Assembly: GCF_046630445.1 (NCBI RefSeq)
Contig: NC_092340.1
Span: 38,812,501 to 38,876,500, forward strand
DNA: 64,000 bases
Direction of reading: 5' to 3'
Origin: Rutidosis leptorrhynchoides
Taxonomy: Eukaryota; Streptophyta; Magnoliopsida; Asterales; Asteraceae
Below the pieces are notes generated by a model. That model was not told the DNA's origin, searched no databases, and worked only from the letters and a program-made list of their open reading frames with translations. A program made the position numbers and the translations under genes. This document shows positions 49,304 through 63,204 of this stretch, in pieces. Positions within the stretch are counted from its first letter, which is position 1. Every line of letters begins with the position of its first letter.

Positions 49304-51831
49304 GATTATTATTATTATCATTATCCATAAAAAGTTTTATCATTAAAAATTGTTATTTCATTATTATTATTGTCGTTATTATCATTAAAGTTATAATTAG
49401 TATTATTATTATTATTATCATTAAAATAGTTATTAGTATTAATATTATCATAATATTTATTATTATTAGTATTATTATAATTAAAACTAATATAAGTAAC
49501 ACTTAATTATTATAATTACTATTATTATCATTAAAATGAACGCGATATAAAAGACGATTAAAAACTATTAAATGAATCAATTAGGAAATAACGAATATGA
49601 GTATCATGATGAAATTAAAATATTGTAAGATATGAATTTAGATCATATTATTATTCTTATTATTTTTATCATTACTATTATTATTAAAAGTATTGATAAT
49701 ATTAAAACTATCATTTTAACAAAAATCATCATTTTTAATAGAAATGTCATTTTATTATGAAATGTCATTATTATTATCATTTTAAATAAAATTATTATTT
49801 TAAAGTTAATATTAAAAAGTATCGTAAATATTAAAGTTATTATAATTAGAATTATCATTTTATCATAATATCAATTTGAGTAAATATAAATATTGATATT
49901 TTTATTAATAGAATAATAATAATTATTATTACAAAATAATACAACTTTTACTTATTATTATTATCAATGTTATTTTATCAAATAAATATGTAATACAAAT
50001 AATATAATTACTTTAATAAAACCTATCATAATATTTTTTTATGATATTAAATGAACTTTATAAATTTTATTACTTAAGATATATAAAAGTATATTTTTAT
50101 ATAAAGTTTTATTTATTAATAAATGAATTATATTATTTACTCTAATAAATCTTTTAAAAATACTTGAAAATATAAAATGACGCTATTTAAACTATATTAT
50201 AATCATGTATAATTTTGGAAATCAGTTTGAGTCAAATTGACTTTTGTTGACTTTTGCTTATTAGTCTCGAGCATTAGGATTGTGGTACACTATGACTTGA
50301 CCTAATTTGTTAGAGAAATATTGACCAACAAATATATATACATAATTAATTTAGGTTCGTGAATCCGAGGCCAACCTTGTACTTGTTCAATGACATTATA
50401 TGTATTTTTACTACGAAATACAATATGATGAGTTTCATTTGCCTTTTTACCCTTTATATTTTTGGACTGAGAATACATGCGCATTTTTTATAAATGTTTT
50501 ACGAAATAGACACAAATAATCGAAACTGCATTATATGGTTGAATGGTCAAAGGCGAATATGCCCTTTTTTGCTTGGTAGCCTAAGAATTAGGGAACATCA
50601 CTAATTTTGAGAATTAGTGCACGCCTAATTGTTGTGAATCCTAAAGATAGATCTATTGGGCCTAACGAACCCCATCCAAAGTACCAGATGCTTTAGTACT
50701 TCTAATTCGTATTTATCATGTCCGAAGGATTTCCCGGAATGATAGGGGATATTCTTATATGCATCTTGTTAATGTCGATTACCAGGTGTTCAATCCATAT
50801 GAATGATTTTTGTCTCTATGCATGGGACGTATATTTATGAGAACTGGAAATGAAATTCTTGTGGTCTATTAAAATGATGAAAATGAATGATTATGATAAA
50901 CTAATGAACTCACCAACCTTTTGGTTGACACTTTAAAGCATGTTTATTCTCAGGTATAAAAGAAATCTTCCGCTGTGCATTTACTTGTTTTAAAGATATT
51001 ACTTGGAGTCTTTCATGGCATATTTCGAAGAACGTTGCATTCGAGTCATTGAGTTCATCAAAGATTACTATTAAGTCAATTTATAATTGGATAATGGATA
51101 TTATGAAATGGTATGCATGCCGGTCAATTTTCGATGTAAAGAAAGTTTGTCTTTTAAAAACGAATACAATGTCTGTAAAATGTATCATATAGAGGTCAAA
51201 TACCTCGTGATGTAATCAACTATTGTGAATCGTTTATAATGTATATGAACGGGTCCTTTCATTTCTGTTGTGAGATCCACGTTAATTTGAGAAATCGTTC
51301 ATTTTTAACGGTATTCGGAAAATGGTAAAGTGTTAGATATATGAATAACGTGCGATGTGTATTTTATAACGTGTTTATTAATATTGAAATTATATATTTA
51401 ACAATATGATAAGTTGGAATATTAACTTGGTCATAAAACGTTTTGATTTAAAACATTATTATTAAATATACTTTGATAAATAACGAGACGATGATTTATA
51501 GAAGTAAATGACCAAAACACTCGAAAGTTTATGATGCACTTTGAGTAATATAGTTTACTGATAATTTAAGTCTATATTTTGACAAAGGTACGAGTCACGA
51601 AACGAAAATTGCAAGTTTTCTAAGCGTACGAAACAACGTTCAAAAAACCAGAACCAGGACATAAGTCGAGTGACGACGTATGACTTATCGAAACAAAAGT
51701 TACAAGTCCACTATGCACGAGAATATAATATAATATATAATTAATTTATTTAAATTATATATATTATATATATTATATTTAAATATGTCGACGAACTAGA
51801 AGTTAAACAAATTTGAGCTGGCACTGAGGCG

Positions 51832-51906
51832 CATGTGATCGCATGGCCTTTTGCCTTGATCCCCATGCGATCGTATGAGGTGGGCTGGTGGCTCAAGTCT
51901 ATAAAT
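51832..51906 (+). promoter_or_regulatory. LTR promoter of C: paired palindromes and TATA box
   Basis: CATGTGATCGCATGG at 51832 and CATGCGATCGTATG at 51864-51877 (each with one changed base), then TATAAAT at 51900-51906. Confidence 0.65.
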
Positions 51907-51980
51907 TCGATCAGTTTTCTGCCGAAGTCTTTACCCATTTTCTCTCAATCTCTCTCTGTTATACATAAATATATATTATA

Positions 51981-52105
<125 letters not shown>

Positions 52106-54031
52106 TTATTAAGATTATGATTATTATTAATATTAGTATTATTAGTATTATACATAAAATACTACGATGAAGTCATGAGCGTGTCACTTTCAAAACTGGT
52201 TTTCGAGTGTGATAGAGCTAAGGAAACTATGAGTTATAGCTATGGAGGTTATGAGTAATATTCATGGGTACTGTTCGCAAGTTAAACCTAGTGTTTATCA
52301 TCTCTGTTGCGTTTACGTACTTTCCTGCAATATTGAATCTCAATATTGATACGTGAGCATTCATATCTTATCTTTTATATATTAATAAGTGTATCCATGT
52401 CTAGTGCTCGAGTATATATGTTCATGCATGCTTGTATGCTAAATTTCATCGTTAGACAGTTTATGATAAATCACGAATTAAATACATATATTACTGATAA
52501 AAGGTATATGATATGCATGTCATTGGAAATCTGGCGAAAAATCAATAACTTTTCATTTAGAAATCGCGTAATTTCGGTGAACGAATTAAAAGTTATGATC
52601 AACTGAATTATGATTAACGTTAATTGAAATTGCTTTTGAATCTGCAATTGATATTTAAACAACTTGTTAATAAGATTGATAAAGTGGAATTTTTGAATAT
52701 TACCAACCGAGTAAATGAATCCTTATATAGGACACGTCTCGTTTTGTTAAACAACTGTCAAAATTGACTTTTTAAAACGACTTTGGATAACTTTTGTATG
52801 TCGATCTCGAGCATTAGGATTATGATACACTATGACCTGACCTAGCTTGATAGACATTTATTGACCAACATATGATCTCTAGGTTGAGGTCTACGGTTAT
52901 TTTGCATTCCAAGTTTCGGTCTCATTCCGTTGAATTACTTTATATGCTGCTAAGGTGAGTTTCATTACTCCCCTTTTAAATGCTTTTACAATCTATATTT
53001 TTGGGCTGAGAATACATGCACTTTATTTTAAATGCAATGGATACAAGTATATACTAAATTCTACACCGAGTTTGAACCGAAAATCCCTTAGCTTTGGTAA
53101 CTAGTAACTGTCGGTTATAAGAACTGGTGGGCGAGAGTAGTTGTATATGGATCCATAGGGCTTGACATCCCCGTCTGTTTCAGGTATAGAAACACTAGCC
53201 TGAACTATAAAACAGACGTATGCTATTTGATTTTAGTACACGTTGGTTTGCGTGTATTGTACATGTTGGTTGCATGTATGTTAAAACAGGGGTACTTATT
53301 ATATAGACGTTAAAGCTTAGTTACCAGGGTGCTCAATCTTGTAGAATATTTTCATACACGTTTCTGGATGAAACAACTGAAATCTTGTGATTCACCTTTA
53401 TATACAGATTATACGAAACATTAAAACTATGAACTCACCAACCTTTGTGTTGACACTTGCTAGCATGTTTATTCTCAGGTTCCCTAGAAGTCTTCCGCTG
53501 TTTGCTTATATGTTATACAAGATATGTGCATGGAATCATATATGCTTTATTCGAGAAAACATTGCATTCATAAATCATCACCATCTATATTATTTTGACT
53601 GCATTGTCAACGGAAGTACTATTGTAAACTATTATATTACGGTGATTGTCTATATGTAGAAATCATCAGATGTCGAAAACCTTGGATTTAAATAGTCATT
53701 TATGGTATATCTTTTCAAAATAATGCAATGTTTATAAAACGTATCATATAGAGGTCAAATACCTCGCAATGAAATCGATGAATGACGTATTCGTCCATAT
53801 GGATTTGGAGCGATCGTCACAGTACTCATTGAAACCCCATCATCTACTCATATGAATCATGTAACCATAATTGTCATATCAACTATCAGAAATCATCAAT
53901 CATCAATCTCGAATCTCGCAGTGTTTTCGTTTCAACAGTTATATATATACATACAACGTCTATCTCCTGAACTTACATATTTAGAATGTGAAGTTTCTAA
54001 AAAATACCCTAAACTGCAAACTAGTTCTCCA

Positions 54032-54290
54032 AAATTTTGGAAAATGCTGATGAAGCAGCAAAAAAACTGTAAACGACCTTAACAGTCAAAAATTTGATGA
54101 TAAAGAATAGTGCGTTGGCAAAGCTCAGAAAAAGAGAAGGTTTGAAACTGGAAAACGGATTGAGCAAACTATGAAGGAGGTTGTGGATAAATCACAAGGA
54201 CGAAATCTACCTTCAAAGAATCCAAATGATTCAGTGTCTGCTGAAATCGTTAGCAAATACCTTACTCCTTATTCTAAACCTTCACAGACA
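54032..54290 (+). pseudogene. PABP-like fragment (RRM3 end to RRM4 start) in A
   Basis: ILENADEAAKK, one frame change, TVNDLNSQKFDDKE, stop (TAG) at the Trp position, CVGKAQKKRRFETGKRIEQT, MKEVVDKSQGRNLPSKNPND, SVSAEIVSKYLTPYSKP. 'ENADEAAK', 'KFDDKE.CVGKAQKK' and 'DKSQG.NL..KN' are landmarks of poly(A)-binding protein RRM3/RRM4. The stop at Trp and the shortened KKSER segment are shared with B, so A and B descend from one damaged ancestor. Confidence 0.75.
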
Positions 54291-54537
54291 AATTTCCCGC
54301 ATCATCCTTTGATTCCAGATATTTTAAAATTCTGAAACATCATCGAATCTTTCAGTATAAATATCCTCGATATTTCTGAAGATACCATCATAACTATCAT
54401 TATCCAAGATTATTTATCTCTTCGTGCTATCTGTGTTACATCATAAAAGAAACTATTTTAGTTTCTAAATTCTGAAACCTTCGAGTTTAAAATATGAATA
54501 TTTTTGAAGTAGTGTTGGGAACTGAAGCATGAGTTAG

Positions 54538-54577
54538 TGTAATATAATGACATTTGATCAACGTGATTATATTACAG
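54538..54577. repeat. Conserved hairpin in the A tail
   Basis: GTGTAATATAATGAC, loop ATTTGATCAAC, GTGATTATATTAC. 54578-55017 continues in step with B (45893-46327), with no recognised coding sequence. Confidence 0.85.
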
Positions 54578-55017
54578 TAAGTTAAGCTGAGTTCCTAAAT
54601 GGAACGTGATGATTCACAGACTATAACGTCATCATGTGCCATGTTACACGACTCTTGTATTCTACTTAACCTCTAAACATATCAAGAAAATATTTTTCTT
54701 GATGATTCGGTCTTTTTTGAGGTATTCTGGTAATTTGACAAATCAAGATCGTGTCATTACAATTTCCTTCTTAGAAAATTAACTATGTTCATTCCAAAAT
54801 TCATATCTACAAATTCTGGACCATTACATAAGGTGTTTAATGGTAAGAAGAGAAAACAAAAGAATGAAGCTCCGAAATAGAAATTGGAGTATAAATCGCA
54901 GCAAATCAGAGAAAACATTAACTATGGATGACAATGATTATAGAAGACAGAAGCAGGGACTTTGAAATATAAGGGAAGATATAAAGTCCAACAACAACCC
55001 AGAAATTACAAACCATA

Positions 55018-58000
55018 TGAAATCTCCCGTTCTTATTGATTAAAAACGTTCCATATTAATTGATTTCGTTGCGAGGTTTTGACCTCTATATGAGACGTTT
55101 TTCAAAGACTGCATTCATTTTTAAAACAAACCATAACCTTTATTTCATAAAAAAGGTTTAAAAAGCTTTACGTAGATTATCAAATAATGATAATCTAAAA
55201 TATCCTGTTTACACACGACCATTACATAATGGTTTACAATACAAATATGTTGCATCGAAATCAGTTTCTTGAATGCAGTTTTTACACAATATCATACAAA
55301 CATGGACTCCAAATCTTATCCTTATTTTAGTATGCAACAGCGGAAGCTCTTAGTATTCACCTGAGAATAAACATGCTTTAAACGTCAACAAAAATGTTGG
55401 TGAGTTATAGGTTTAACCTATACATATCAAATCGTAACAATAGACCACAAGATTTCATATTTCAATATACATCCCATACATAGAGATAAAAATCATTCAT
55501 ATGGTGAACACCTGGTAACCGACATTAACAACATGCATATATAAGAATATCCCAATCATTCCGGGACACCCTTCGGATATGATATAAATTTCGAAGTACT
55601 AAAGCATCCGGTACTTTGGATGGGGTTTGTTAGGCCCAATAGATCTATCTTTAGGATTCGCGTCACTTAGGGTGTCTGTTCCCTAATTCTTAGATTACCA
55701 GACTTAATAAAAAGGGGCATATTCGATTTCGATAATTCAACCATAGAATGTAGTTTCACGTACTTGTGTCTATTTTGTAAATCATTTATAAAACCTGCAT
55801 GTATTCTCATCCCAAAAATATTAGATTTTAAAAGTGGGACTATAACTCACTTTCACAGATTTTTACTTTGTCGGGAAGTAAGACTTGGCCACTGGTTGAT
55901 TCACGAACCTATAACAATATATACATATATATCAAAGTATGTTCAAAATATATTTACAACACTTTTAATATATTTTGATGTTTTAAGTTTATTAAGTCAG
56001 CTGTCCTCGTTAGTAACCTACAACTAGTTGTCCACAGTTAGATGTACAGAAATAAATCGATAAATATTATCTTGAATCAATCCACGACCCAGTGTATACG
56101 TATCTCAGTATTGATCACAACTCAAACTATATATATTTTGAAATCAACCTCAACCCTGTATAGCTAACTCCAACATTCACATATAGAGTGTCTATGGTTG
56201 TTCCGAAATATATATAGATGTGTCGACATGATAGGTCGAAACATTGTATACGTGTCTATGGTATCTCAAGATTTCATAATATACAATACAAGTTGATTAA
56301 GTTATGGTTGGAATAGATTTGTTACCAATTTTCACGTAGCTAAAATGAGAAAAATTATCCAATCTTGTTTTACCCATAACTTCTTCATTTTAAATCCGTT
56401 TTGAGTGAATCAAATTGCTATGGTTTAATATGGAACTCTATTTTATGAATCTAAACAGAAAAAGTATAGGTTTATAGTCAAAAAAATAAGTTACAAGTCG
56501 TTTTTGTAAAGGTAGTCATTTCAGTCGAAAGAACGACGTCTAGATGACTATTTTAGAAAACATACTTCCACTTTGTGTTTAACCATAATTTTTTGATATA
56601 GTTTCATGTTCATAATAAAAATCATTTTTCCAGAATAACAACTTTTAAATCAAAGTTTATCATAGTTTTTAATTAATTAACCCAAAACAGCCCGCGGTGT
56701 TACTACGACGGCGTAAATCCGATTTTACGGTGTTTTTCGTGTTTCCAGGTTTTAAATCATTAAGTTAGCATATCATATAGATATAGAACATGTGTTTAGT
56801 TGATTTTAAAAGTCAAGTTAGAAGGATTAACTTTTATTTGCGAACAAGTTTAGAATTAACTAAACTATGTTCTAGTGATTACAAGTTTAAACCTTCGAAT
56901 AAGATAGCTTTATATGTATGAATCAAATGATGTTGTGAACATCATTACTACCTCAAGTTCCTTGGATAAACCTACTAGAAATGAGAAAAATAGATCTAGC
57001 TTCAAAGAATCCTTGGATGGCTTGAAAGTTCTTGAAGCAGAATCATGACATGAAAACAATTTCAAGTAAGATTTCCACTCAAAATAAGATTGTTATAGTT
57101 ATAGAAATTGAATTAAAGTTTGAATATGATTATTACCTTGTATTAGAAAGATAACCTACTGTAAGTAACAAAGGTTTCTTGATCTTGGATGATTACTTGG
57201 AATGGATTTAGAAAACTTGGAAGTAAACTTGCAATCTTGGAAGTATTCTTGATTTTATGAAACTAGAACTTTTGGAATTTATGAAGAACACTTAGAACTT
57301 GAAGATAGAACTTGAGAGAGATCAATTAGATGAAGAAAATTGAAGAATGAAAGTGTTTGTAGGTGTTTTTGGTCGTTGGTGTATGGATTAGATATAAAGG
57401 ATATGTAATTTTGTTTTCATGTAAATAAGTCATGAATGATTACTCATATTTTTGTAATTTTATGAGATATTTCATGCTAGTTGCAAAATGATGGTTCCCA
57501 CATGTGTTAGGTGACTCACATGGGCTGCTAAGAGCTGATCATTTTAGTGTATATACCAATAGTACATACATCTAAAAGCTATGTATTGTACGAGTACGAA
57601 TACGGGTGCATACGAGTAGAATTGTTGATGAAACTGAACGAGGATGTAATTGTAAGCATTTTTGTTAAGTAGAAGTATTTTGATAAGTGTCTTGAAGTCT
57701 TTCAAAATTGTATGAATACATATTAAAACACTACATGTATATACATTTTAACTGAGTCGTTAAGTCATCGTTAGTCGTTACATGTAAACGTTGTTTTGAA
57801 ACCTTTAGGTTAACGATCTTGTTGAATGTTGTTAACCCATTGTTTATTATAAAAAATGAGATGTTAAATTGTTATATTATCATGATATTATGATATATAA
57901 TATATCTTAGTATGATATATATACAGTTAAATGTTGTTACAACGATAATCGTTACATATATGTCTCGTTTGGAAATCATTAAGTTAGCAGTCTTATTTTT

Positions 58001-58455
58001 ACATATGTATTTCATTGTTAATACACTTAATAATATATTTACTTATCATTTAACATAATTAACCAAGTGTGTCAATATCTTAATATGATTCATATGTACC
58101 TAGTAAGACGTTGTTATAACGATAATCGTTATATATATCGTTTTCGAGTTTCTTAAATTAATAGTCTCATTTTTATGTATATAACTCATTGTTAAAATAC
58201 CTAATGAGATACATACTTATAATAAAATCATGTTAACTATATATATAACCATATATATGTCATCGTATAGTTTTTACAAGTTTTAACGTTCGTGAATCAC
58301 CGGTCAACTTGGGTGGTCAATTGTCTATATGAAACCTATTTCAATTAATCAAGTCTTAATAAGTTTGATTGCTTAACATGTTGAAAACACTTAATCATGT
58401 AAATAACAATTTCATTTAATATATATATAAACATGGAAAAGTTCGGGTCACTACA
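55018..58455 (-). mobile_element. 3' LTR of D
   Basis: On the minus strand TGTAGTGACCCGAAC to GGGAGATTTCA, 3438 bp. It has the conserved block (about 55640-55662), donor-like AAA|GTGAGT (minus, 55850) and acceptor CTCAG|GTG (minus, 55361), 490 nt apart, and U5 hairpin GAGGTTTTGACCTC (55073). Part of it (about 56010-56290) is homologous to the insert in NA1 at 24130. No reading frame of interest. Confidence 0.9.
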
Positions 58456-58490
58456 GTACCTACCCGTTAAATAAATTTCGTCCCGAAATT
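58456..58490 (-). other. Polypurine-tract region of D
   Basis: Minus strand: AATTTCGGGACGAAATTT then TTTAACGGGTAGGTAC directly before the LTR, as in NA1. Confidence 0.75.
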
Positions 58491-60955
58491 TTAAGCAGTT
58501 GGAGGTGTTGACATATCTTCTGGAAATAAATGCGGGTATTTCTTCTTCATCTGATCTTCATGCTCCCAGGTGAACTCGGGTCCTCTACGAGCATTCCATC
58601 GAACCTTAACAATCGGTATCTTGTTTTGTTTAAGTCTCTTAACCTCACGATCCCTTATTTTGACGGGTTCTTCAATGAATTGAAGTTTTTCATTAATTTG
58701 GATTTCGTCCAATGGAATAGTGAGATCTTCTTTAGCAAAACATTTCTTCAAATTTGAGACGTGGAAAGTGTTATGTACAACCGTGAGTTGTTGAGGTAGC
58801 TCCAGTTGGTAAGCTACTGGTCCGACACGATCTATAATCTTGAATGGTCCAATGTACCTTGGATTTAGTTTCCCCCGTTTACCAAATCGAACAACGCCTT
58901 TCCAAGGTGAAACCTTAAGCATGACCATTTCTCCAATTTCAAACTCTATATCTTTTCTTTTACTGTCCGCATAGCTCTTTTGTTGACTCTGGGCGGTTTT
59001 CAATCTTTGTTGAATTTGGATGATTTTCTCGGTAGTTTCTTGTATTATCTCCGGACTCGTAATCTGTCTATCCCCCACTTCACTCCAACAAATCGGAGAC
59101 CTGCACTTTCTACCATAAAGTGCTTCAAACGGCGCCATCTCAATGCTTGAATGGTAGCTGTTGTTGTAGGAAAATTCTGCTAACGGTAGATGTCGATCCC
59201 AACTGTTTCCGAAATCAATAACACAAGCTCGTAGAATGTCTTCAAGCATTTGTATCGTCCTTTCGCTCTTCCCATCAGTTTGTGGATGATAGGCAGTACT
59301 CATGTCTAGATGAGTTCCCAATGCTTGCTGTAATGTCTGCCAGAATCTTGAAATAAATCTGCCATCCCTATCAGAGATAATAAAGATTGGTATTCCATGT
59401 CTGGAGATGACTTCCTTCAAATACAGTCGTGCTAACTTCTCCATCTTGTCATCTTCTCTTATTGGCAGGAAGTGTGCTGACTTGGTGAGACGATCAACTA
59501 TTACCCAAATAGTATGATAACCACTTGCAGTCCTTGGCAATTTAGTAATGAAATCCATGGTAATGTTTTCCCATTTCCATTCCGGGATTTCAGGTTGTTG
59601 TAGTAGACCTGATGGTTTCTGATGTTCAGCTTTGACCTTAGAACATGTCAAACATTCTCCTACATATTTAGCAATATCAGCTTTCATACCTGGCCACCAA
59701 AAATGTTTCTTAAGATCCTTGTACATCTTCCCCGTTCCAGGATGTATTGAGTATCTGGTTTTATGAGCTTCTCTAAGTACCATTTCTCTCATATCTCCAA
59801 ATTTTGGTACCCAAATTCTTTCAGCCCTATACCGGGTTCCGTCTTCCCGAATATTAAGATGCTTCTCCGATCCTTTGGGTATTTCATCCTTTAAATTTCC
59901 CTCTTTTAAAACTCCTTGTTGCGCCTCCTTTATTTGAGTAGTAAGGTTAGTGTGAATCATTATATTCATAGATTTTACTCGAATGGGTTCTCTGTCCTTT
60001 CTGCTCAAGGCGTCGGCTACCACATTTGCCTTCCCCGGGTGGTAACGAATCTCAAAGTCGTAATCATTCAACAATTTAATCCACCTACGCTGCCTCATAT
60101 TCAGTTGTTTCTGATTAAATATGTGTTGAAGACTTTTGTGGTCGGTATATATAATACTTTTGACCCCATATAAGTAGTGCCTCCAAGTCTTTAATGCAAA
60201 AACAACCGCGCCTAATTCCAAATCATGCGTCGCATAATTTTGCTCGTGAATCTTCAATTGTCTAGACGCATAAGCAATCACCTTCGTCCGTTGCATTAAT
60301 ACACAACCGAGACCTTGCTTTGATGCGTCACAATAAATCACAAAATCATCATTCCCTTTAGGCAATGACAATATAGGTGCCGTAGTTAGCTTTTTCTTCA
60401 ATAATTGAAACGCCTTCTCTTGTTCATCCTTCCATTCAAATTTCTTCCCTTTATGCGTTAATGCAGTCAAGGGTTTTGCTATTTTGGAGAAATCTTGGAT
60501 GAATCTTCTGTAGTAACCAGCCAATCCTAAAAATTGACGTATATGCTTCGGAGTTTTTGGGGTTTCCCACTTTTCAATGGTTTCGATCTTTGTCGGGTCC
60601 ACCTGGATACCTTCTTTGTTCACTATGTGATCGAGGAATTGAACTTCTTCCAACCAAAATGCATACTTTGAAAACTTAGCGTACAATTTTTCTTTCCTCA
60701 ATACTTCTAGCACTTTTCTCAAATGTTCTTCGTGCTCTTGATCATTCTTTGAGTAAATAAGTATGTCATCGATGAAAACAATGACAAACTTGTCTAGATA
60801 TGGCCCACACACTCGGTTCATAAGGTTTATGAACACAGCTGGTGCGTTAGTCAATCCAAACGACATAACCATAAACTCGTAATGACCATAACGCGTCCTA
60901 AAAGCAGTTTTTGGAATATCATCCTCCTTTACTCGTATTTGATGATATCCAGAAC
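58491..60955 (-). pseudogene. pol of D: RT C-terminal part, RNase H, integrase, chromodomain
   Basis: Frame open over about 820 codons; there is no true start, as it continues upstream to the frameshift near 60966. Counting from Met 60872: RT palm with FIDD (residues 33-36); RNase H Asp182, Glu219, Asp244, Asp287; integrase zinc domain His370, His377, Cys407, Cys410; catalytic core Asp440 (ITMDF), Asp501 (ISDRDG) and Glu537, the last two 36 apart as in DDE integrases; chromodomain about 740-785 ([18 protein letters not shown]). All catalytic residues of the domains present are intact. The protein would copy RNA to DNA and insert it, with the chromodomain thought to guide site choice. Only the upstream breaks make it a pseudogene. 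Confidence 0.93.
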
Positions 60956-61558
60956 GTAAATCGATCTTCGAAAAATCGACGAGCCTTGTAGTTGATCAAA
61001 TAAGTGGTCAATTCTCGGCAGTGGATAACGGTTTTTGATGGTAAGTTTCTTCAACTCTCTGTAGTCAATACACAACCTAAATGTACCATCCTTCTTCTTG
61101 ACAAACAAAACAGGAGCTCCCCATGGTGATGTGCTTGGTCGAATGAAACCACGTTCTAATAGTTCTTGCAGTTGGCTTTGCAGTTCTTTCATCTCGCTGG
61201 GTGCGAGTCTATAAGGAGCACGAGCTATTGGTGCAGCTCCTGGTACAAGATCTATTTGAAATTCAACAGATCGATGTGGAGGTAGTCCCGGTAATTCTTT
61301 CAGAAATACATCGGGAAATTCTTTTGCGACGGGAACATCATTGATGCTCTTTTCTTCAGTTTGTACTTTCTCGACGTGTGCTAGAACAGCATAGCAACCT
61401 TTTCTTATTAGTTTTTGTGCCTTCAAATTACTAATAAGATGTAGCTTCATGTTGCCCTTTTCTCCGTACACCATTAAGGGTTCTCCTTCTTCTCGTACAA
61501 TGCGAATTGCATTTTTATAACATACGATCTCTGCTTTCACCTTCTTCAGCCAGTCCAT
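60929..61558 (-). pseudogene. pol of D: protease end and RT N-terminal part
   Basis: 209 codons: [14 protein letters not shown] (end of protease), linker, then [86 protein letters not shown]. It then runs out of frame after SSIF: a one-base loss in the T/A run near 60966-60975 diverts it to a stop at 60929, while the true frame goes on as [15 protein letters not shown] toward 60872. RT motifs up to the palm are normal. Confidence 0.9.
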
Positions 61559-61567
61559 GCCAACTAT

Positions 61568-62205
61568 TTAATCAAAACTCTCTAACTCTACTGGTATCAA
61601 ATCAATCTTAAATATTTCGCTACCCAGTTTAATTTCTCGATTCCGGCATATATTATCTACTGAAATTAATTTACCGTTTGCTAATTTGAGTAAAAATTTA
61701 CTATCCAACGGCGTCAATGGACAACTTAATTTAGCACAAAAATCTCTACTCATATAGCTTCTATCCGCACCCGAATCAAATAAAACGTAAGCAGATTTAT
61801 TGTCAATAAGAAACGTACCCGTAACAAGCTTCGGGTCTTCCTGTGCCTCTGCCGCATTAATATTGAAAACTCTTCCGCGGCCTTGTCCATTCGTGTTCTC
61901 CTGGTTCGGGCAATTTCTAATAATGTGGCCCGGTTTTCCACATTTATAACAAACTACATTGGCATAACTTGCTCCGACACTACTTGCTCCGCCATTACTC
62001 GTTCCGACACCATTTGTTCCTTTCGTTCTGTTAACCCCTGGTCCGTAGACCTCACACTTCGCCATGCTATGACCATTTTTTTTACACTTGTTGCAAAATT
62101 TGGTGCAGAACCCCGAGTGATACTTTTCACACCTTTGGCATAGCTGCTTCTGATTGTTGTTGTTGTTGCGGTTGTTATTGTTGTTGGGACGATTGTTGTA
62201 GTTGC

Positions 62206-62248
<43 letters not shown>

Positions 62249-62449
62249 GGGCCGTTTGTTGTAGTTGCGATTGATGTTGCGATTGTTGGGATAATTGTTG
62301 CGATTATTATTGTAATTGTTGTTGTTGTTGTATTGGTGATTCTTATCACCGTTTTCCTCCCACTTTCTTTTGACTTGCTTCACATTGGCCTCTTCAGCCG
62401 TCTGTTCTTTAATTCTTTCCTCAATCTGGTTCACTAGTTTGTGAGCCAT
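61568..62449 (-). pseudogene. gag C-terminal part and protease of D
   Basis: 293 codons from Met 62449 (MAHKLVNQIEER). A long Asn-rich stretch (about residues 40-100) is coded by (GTT)n repeats on the plus strand. Cys/His boxes: CQRCEKYHSGFC, CNKCKKNGHSMAKC (about 104-132) and CYKCGKPGHIIRNC (167-180). Protease active site LFDSGADRSYMS (Asp225). It ends ELESFD then TAA, where related elements read DVIIGMNWL, so this is a premature stop; the frame resumes at IVGMDWL. Upstream, the same frame has a TAG at about 62459 before ACRMAHKL. Confidence 0.9.
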
Positions 62450-62487
62450 TCTACATGCCTATTGTATGGAGGCGGGCTCGTGTGAAC

Positions 62488-63072
62488 TTATATCTTCTTG
62501 GATTCTTTCCGGTAATCCTTTTCGATCTTCTCTTCCTCATCTTCGAACGCTCCCGAACACAATAGGCACAATTCTGTGAATCGTCTTTCGTACGTGGTAA
62601 TATCAAATCCTTGGGTTCGTAACCCTCTAAGTTCTGTCTTGAGCTTATTGATCTCGGTTCTAGGACGGTACTTCTCGTTCATCAAGTGCTTGAATACTGA
62701 CCACGGTAGTGCGTACGCATCATCTTGTCCCACTTGCTCTAGATAGGTATTCCACCATGTTAATGCAGAACCTATGAAGGTATGCGTAGCGTACTTCACT
62801 TTGTCCTCTTCATTACACTTACTTATGGCAAACACCAATTTGACCTTCTCGGTCCACCGTTTCAATCCGATCGGTCCTTCGGTTCCATCAAATTCCAAAG
62901 GTTTGCAGGCAGTGAATTCTTTGTAGGTGCATCCTACACGATTTCCTGTACTGCTAGATCCAAGGTTATTGTTGGTATGTAGCGCAGCCTGTACTGCGGC
63001 TATGTTTGAAGCTAGAAAAGTACGGAATTCCTCTTCATTCATATTCACGGTGTGTCGAGTAGTCGGTGCCAT
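62488..63072 (-). pseudogene. gag N-terminal part (capsid) of D
   Basis: Start chosen at MAPTTRHTVNMNEEEF (63072), not the upstream ATG 63108, because the MAPTTR start agrees with the family. Capsid core: CTYKEFTACKPLEFDGTEGP, LKRWTEKVKLVFAISKC, KYATHTFIGSALTWWNTYLE, MNEKYRPRTEINKLKTELRG, FDITTYERRFTELCLLC. After EEEKIEK the frame shifts (near 62510) and ends KKI at 62488; the lost frame reads LPERIQEDISSHEPASIQ then a stop. Gag would form the virus-like particle in the cytoplasm. Confidence 0.9.
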
Positions 63073-63204
63073 TTCCTTCAAAATAGTCAAATGGAACAAG
63101 TTAATCATACAGAATATTAAGAGTAGTTAATAGTATTTCGTAGCATAATATGAACTCATTTATAAAAGCTTTTTCTTCATATTAGCGTTTTATAAGTTTA
63201 AATT

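Noticed and set aside
62161..62250. (GTT)n/(TTG)n run as a LINE tail or independent microsatellite
   Set aside because: It lies inside the gag frame of D and codes the Asn-rich stretch, as in other members of the family.
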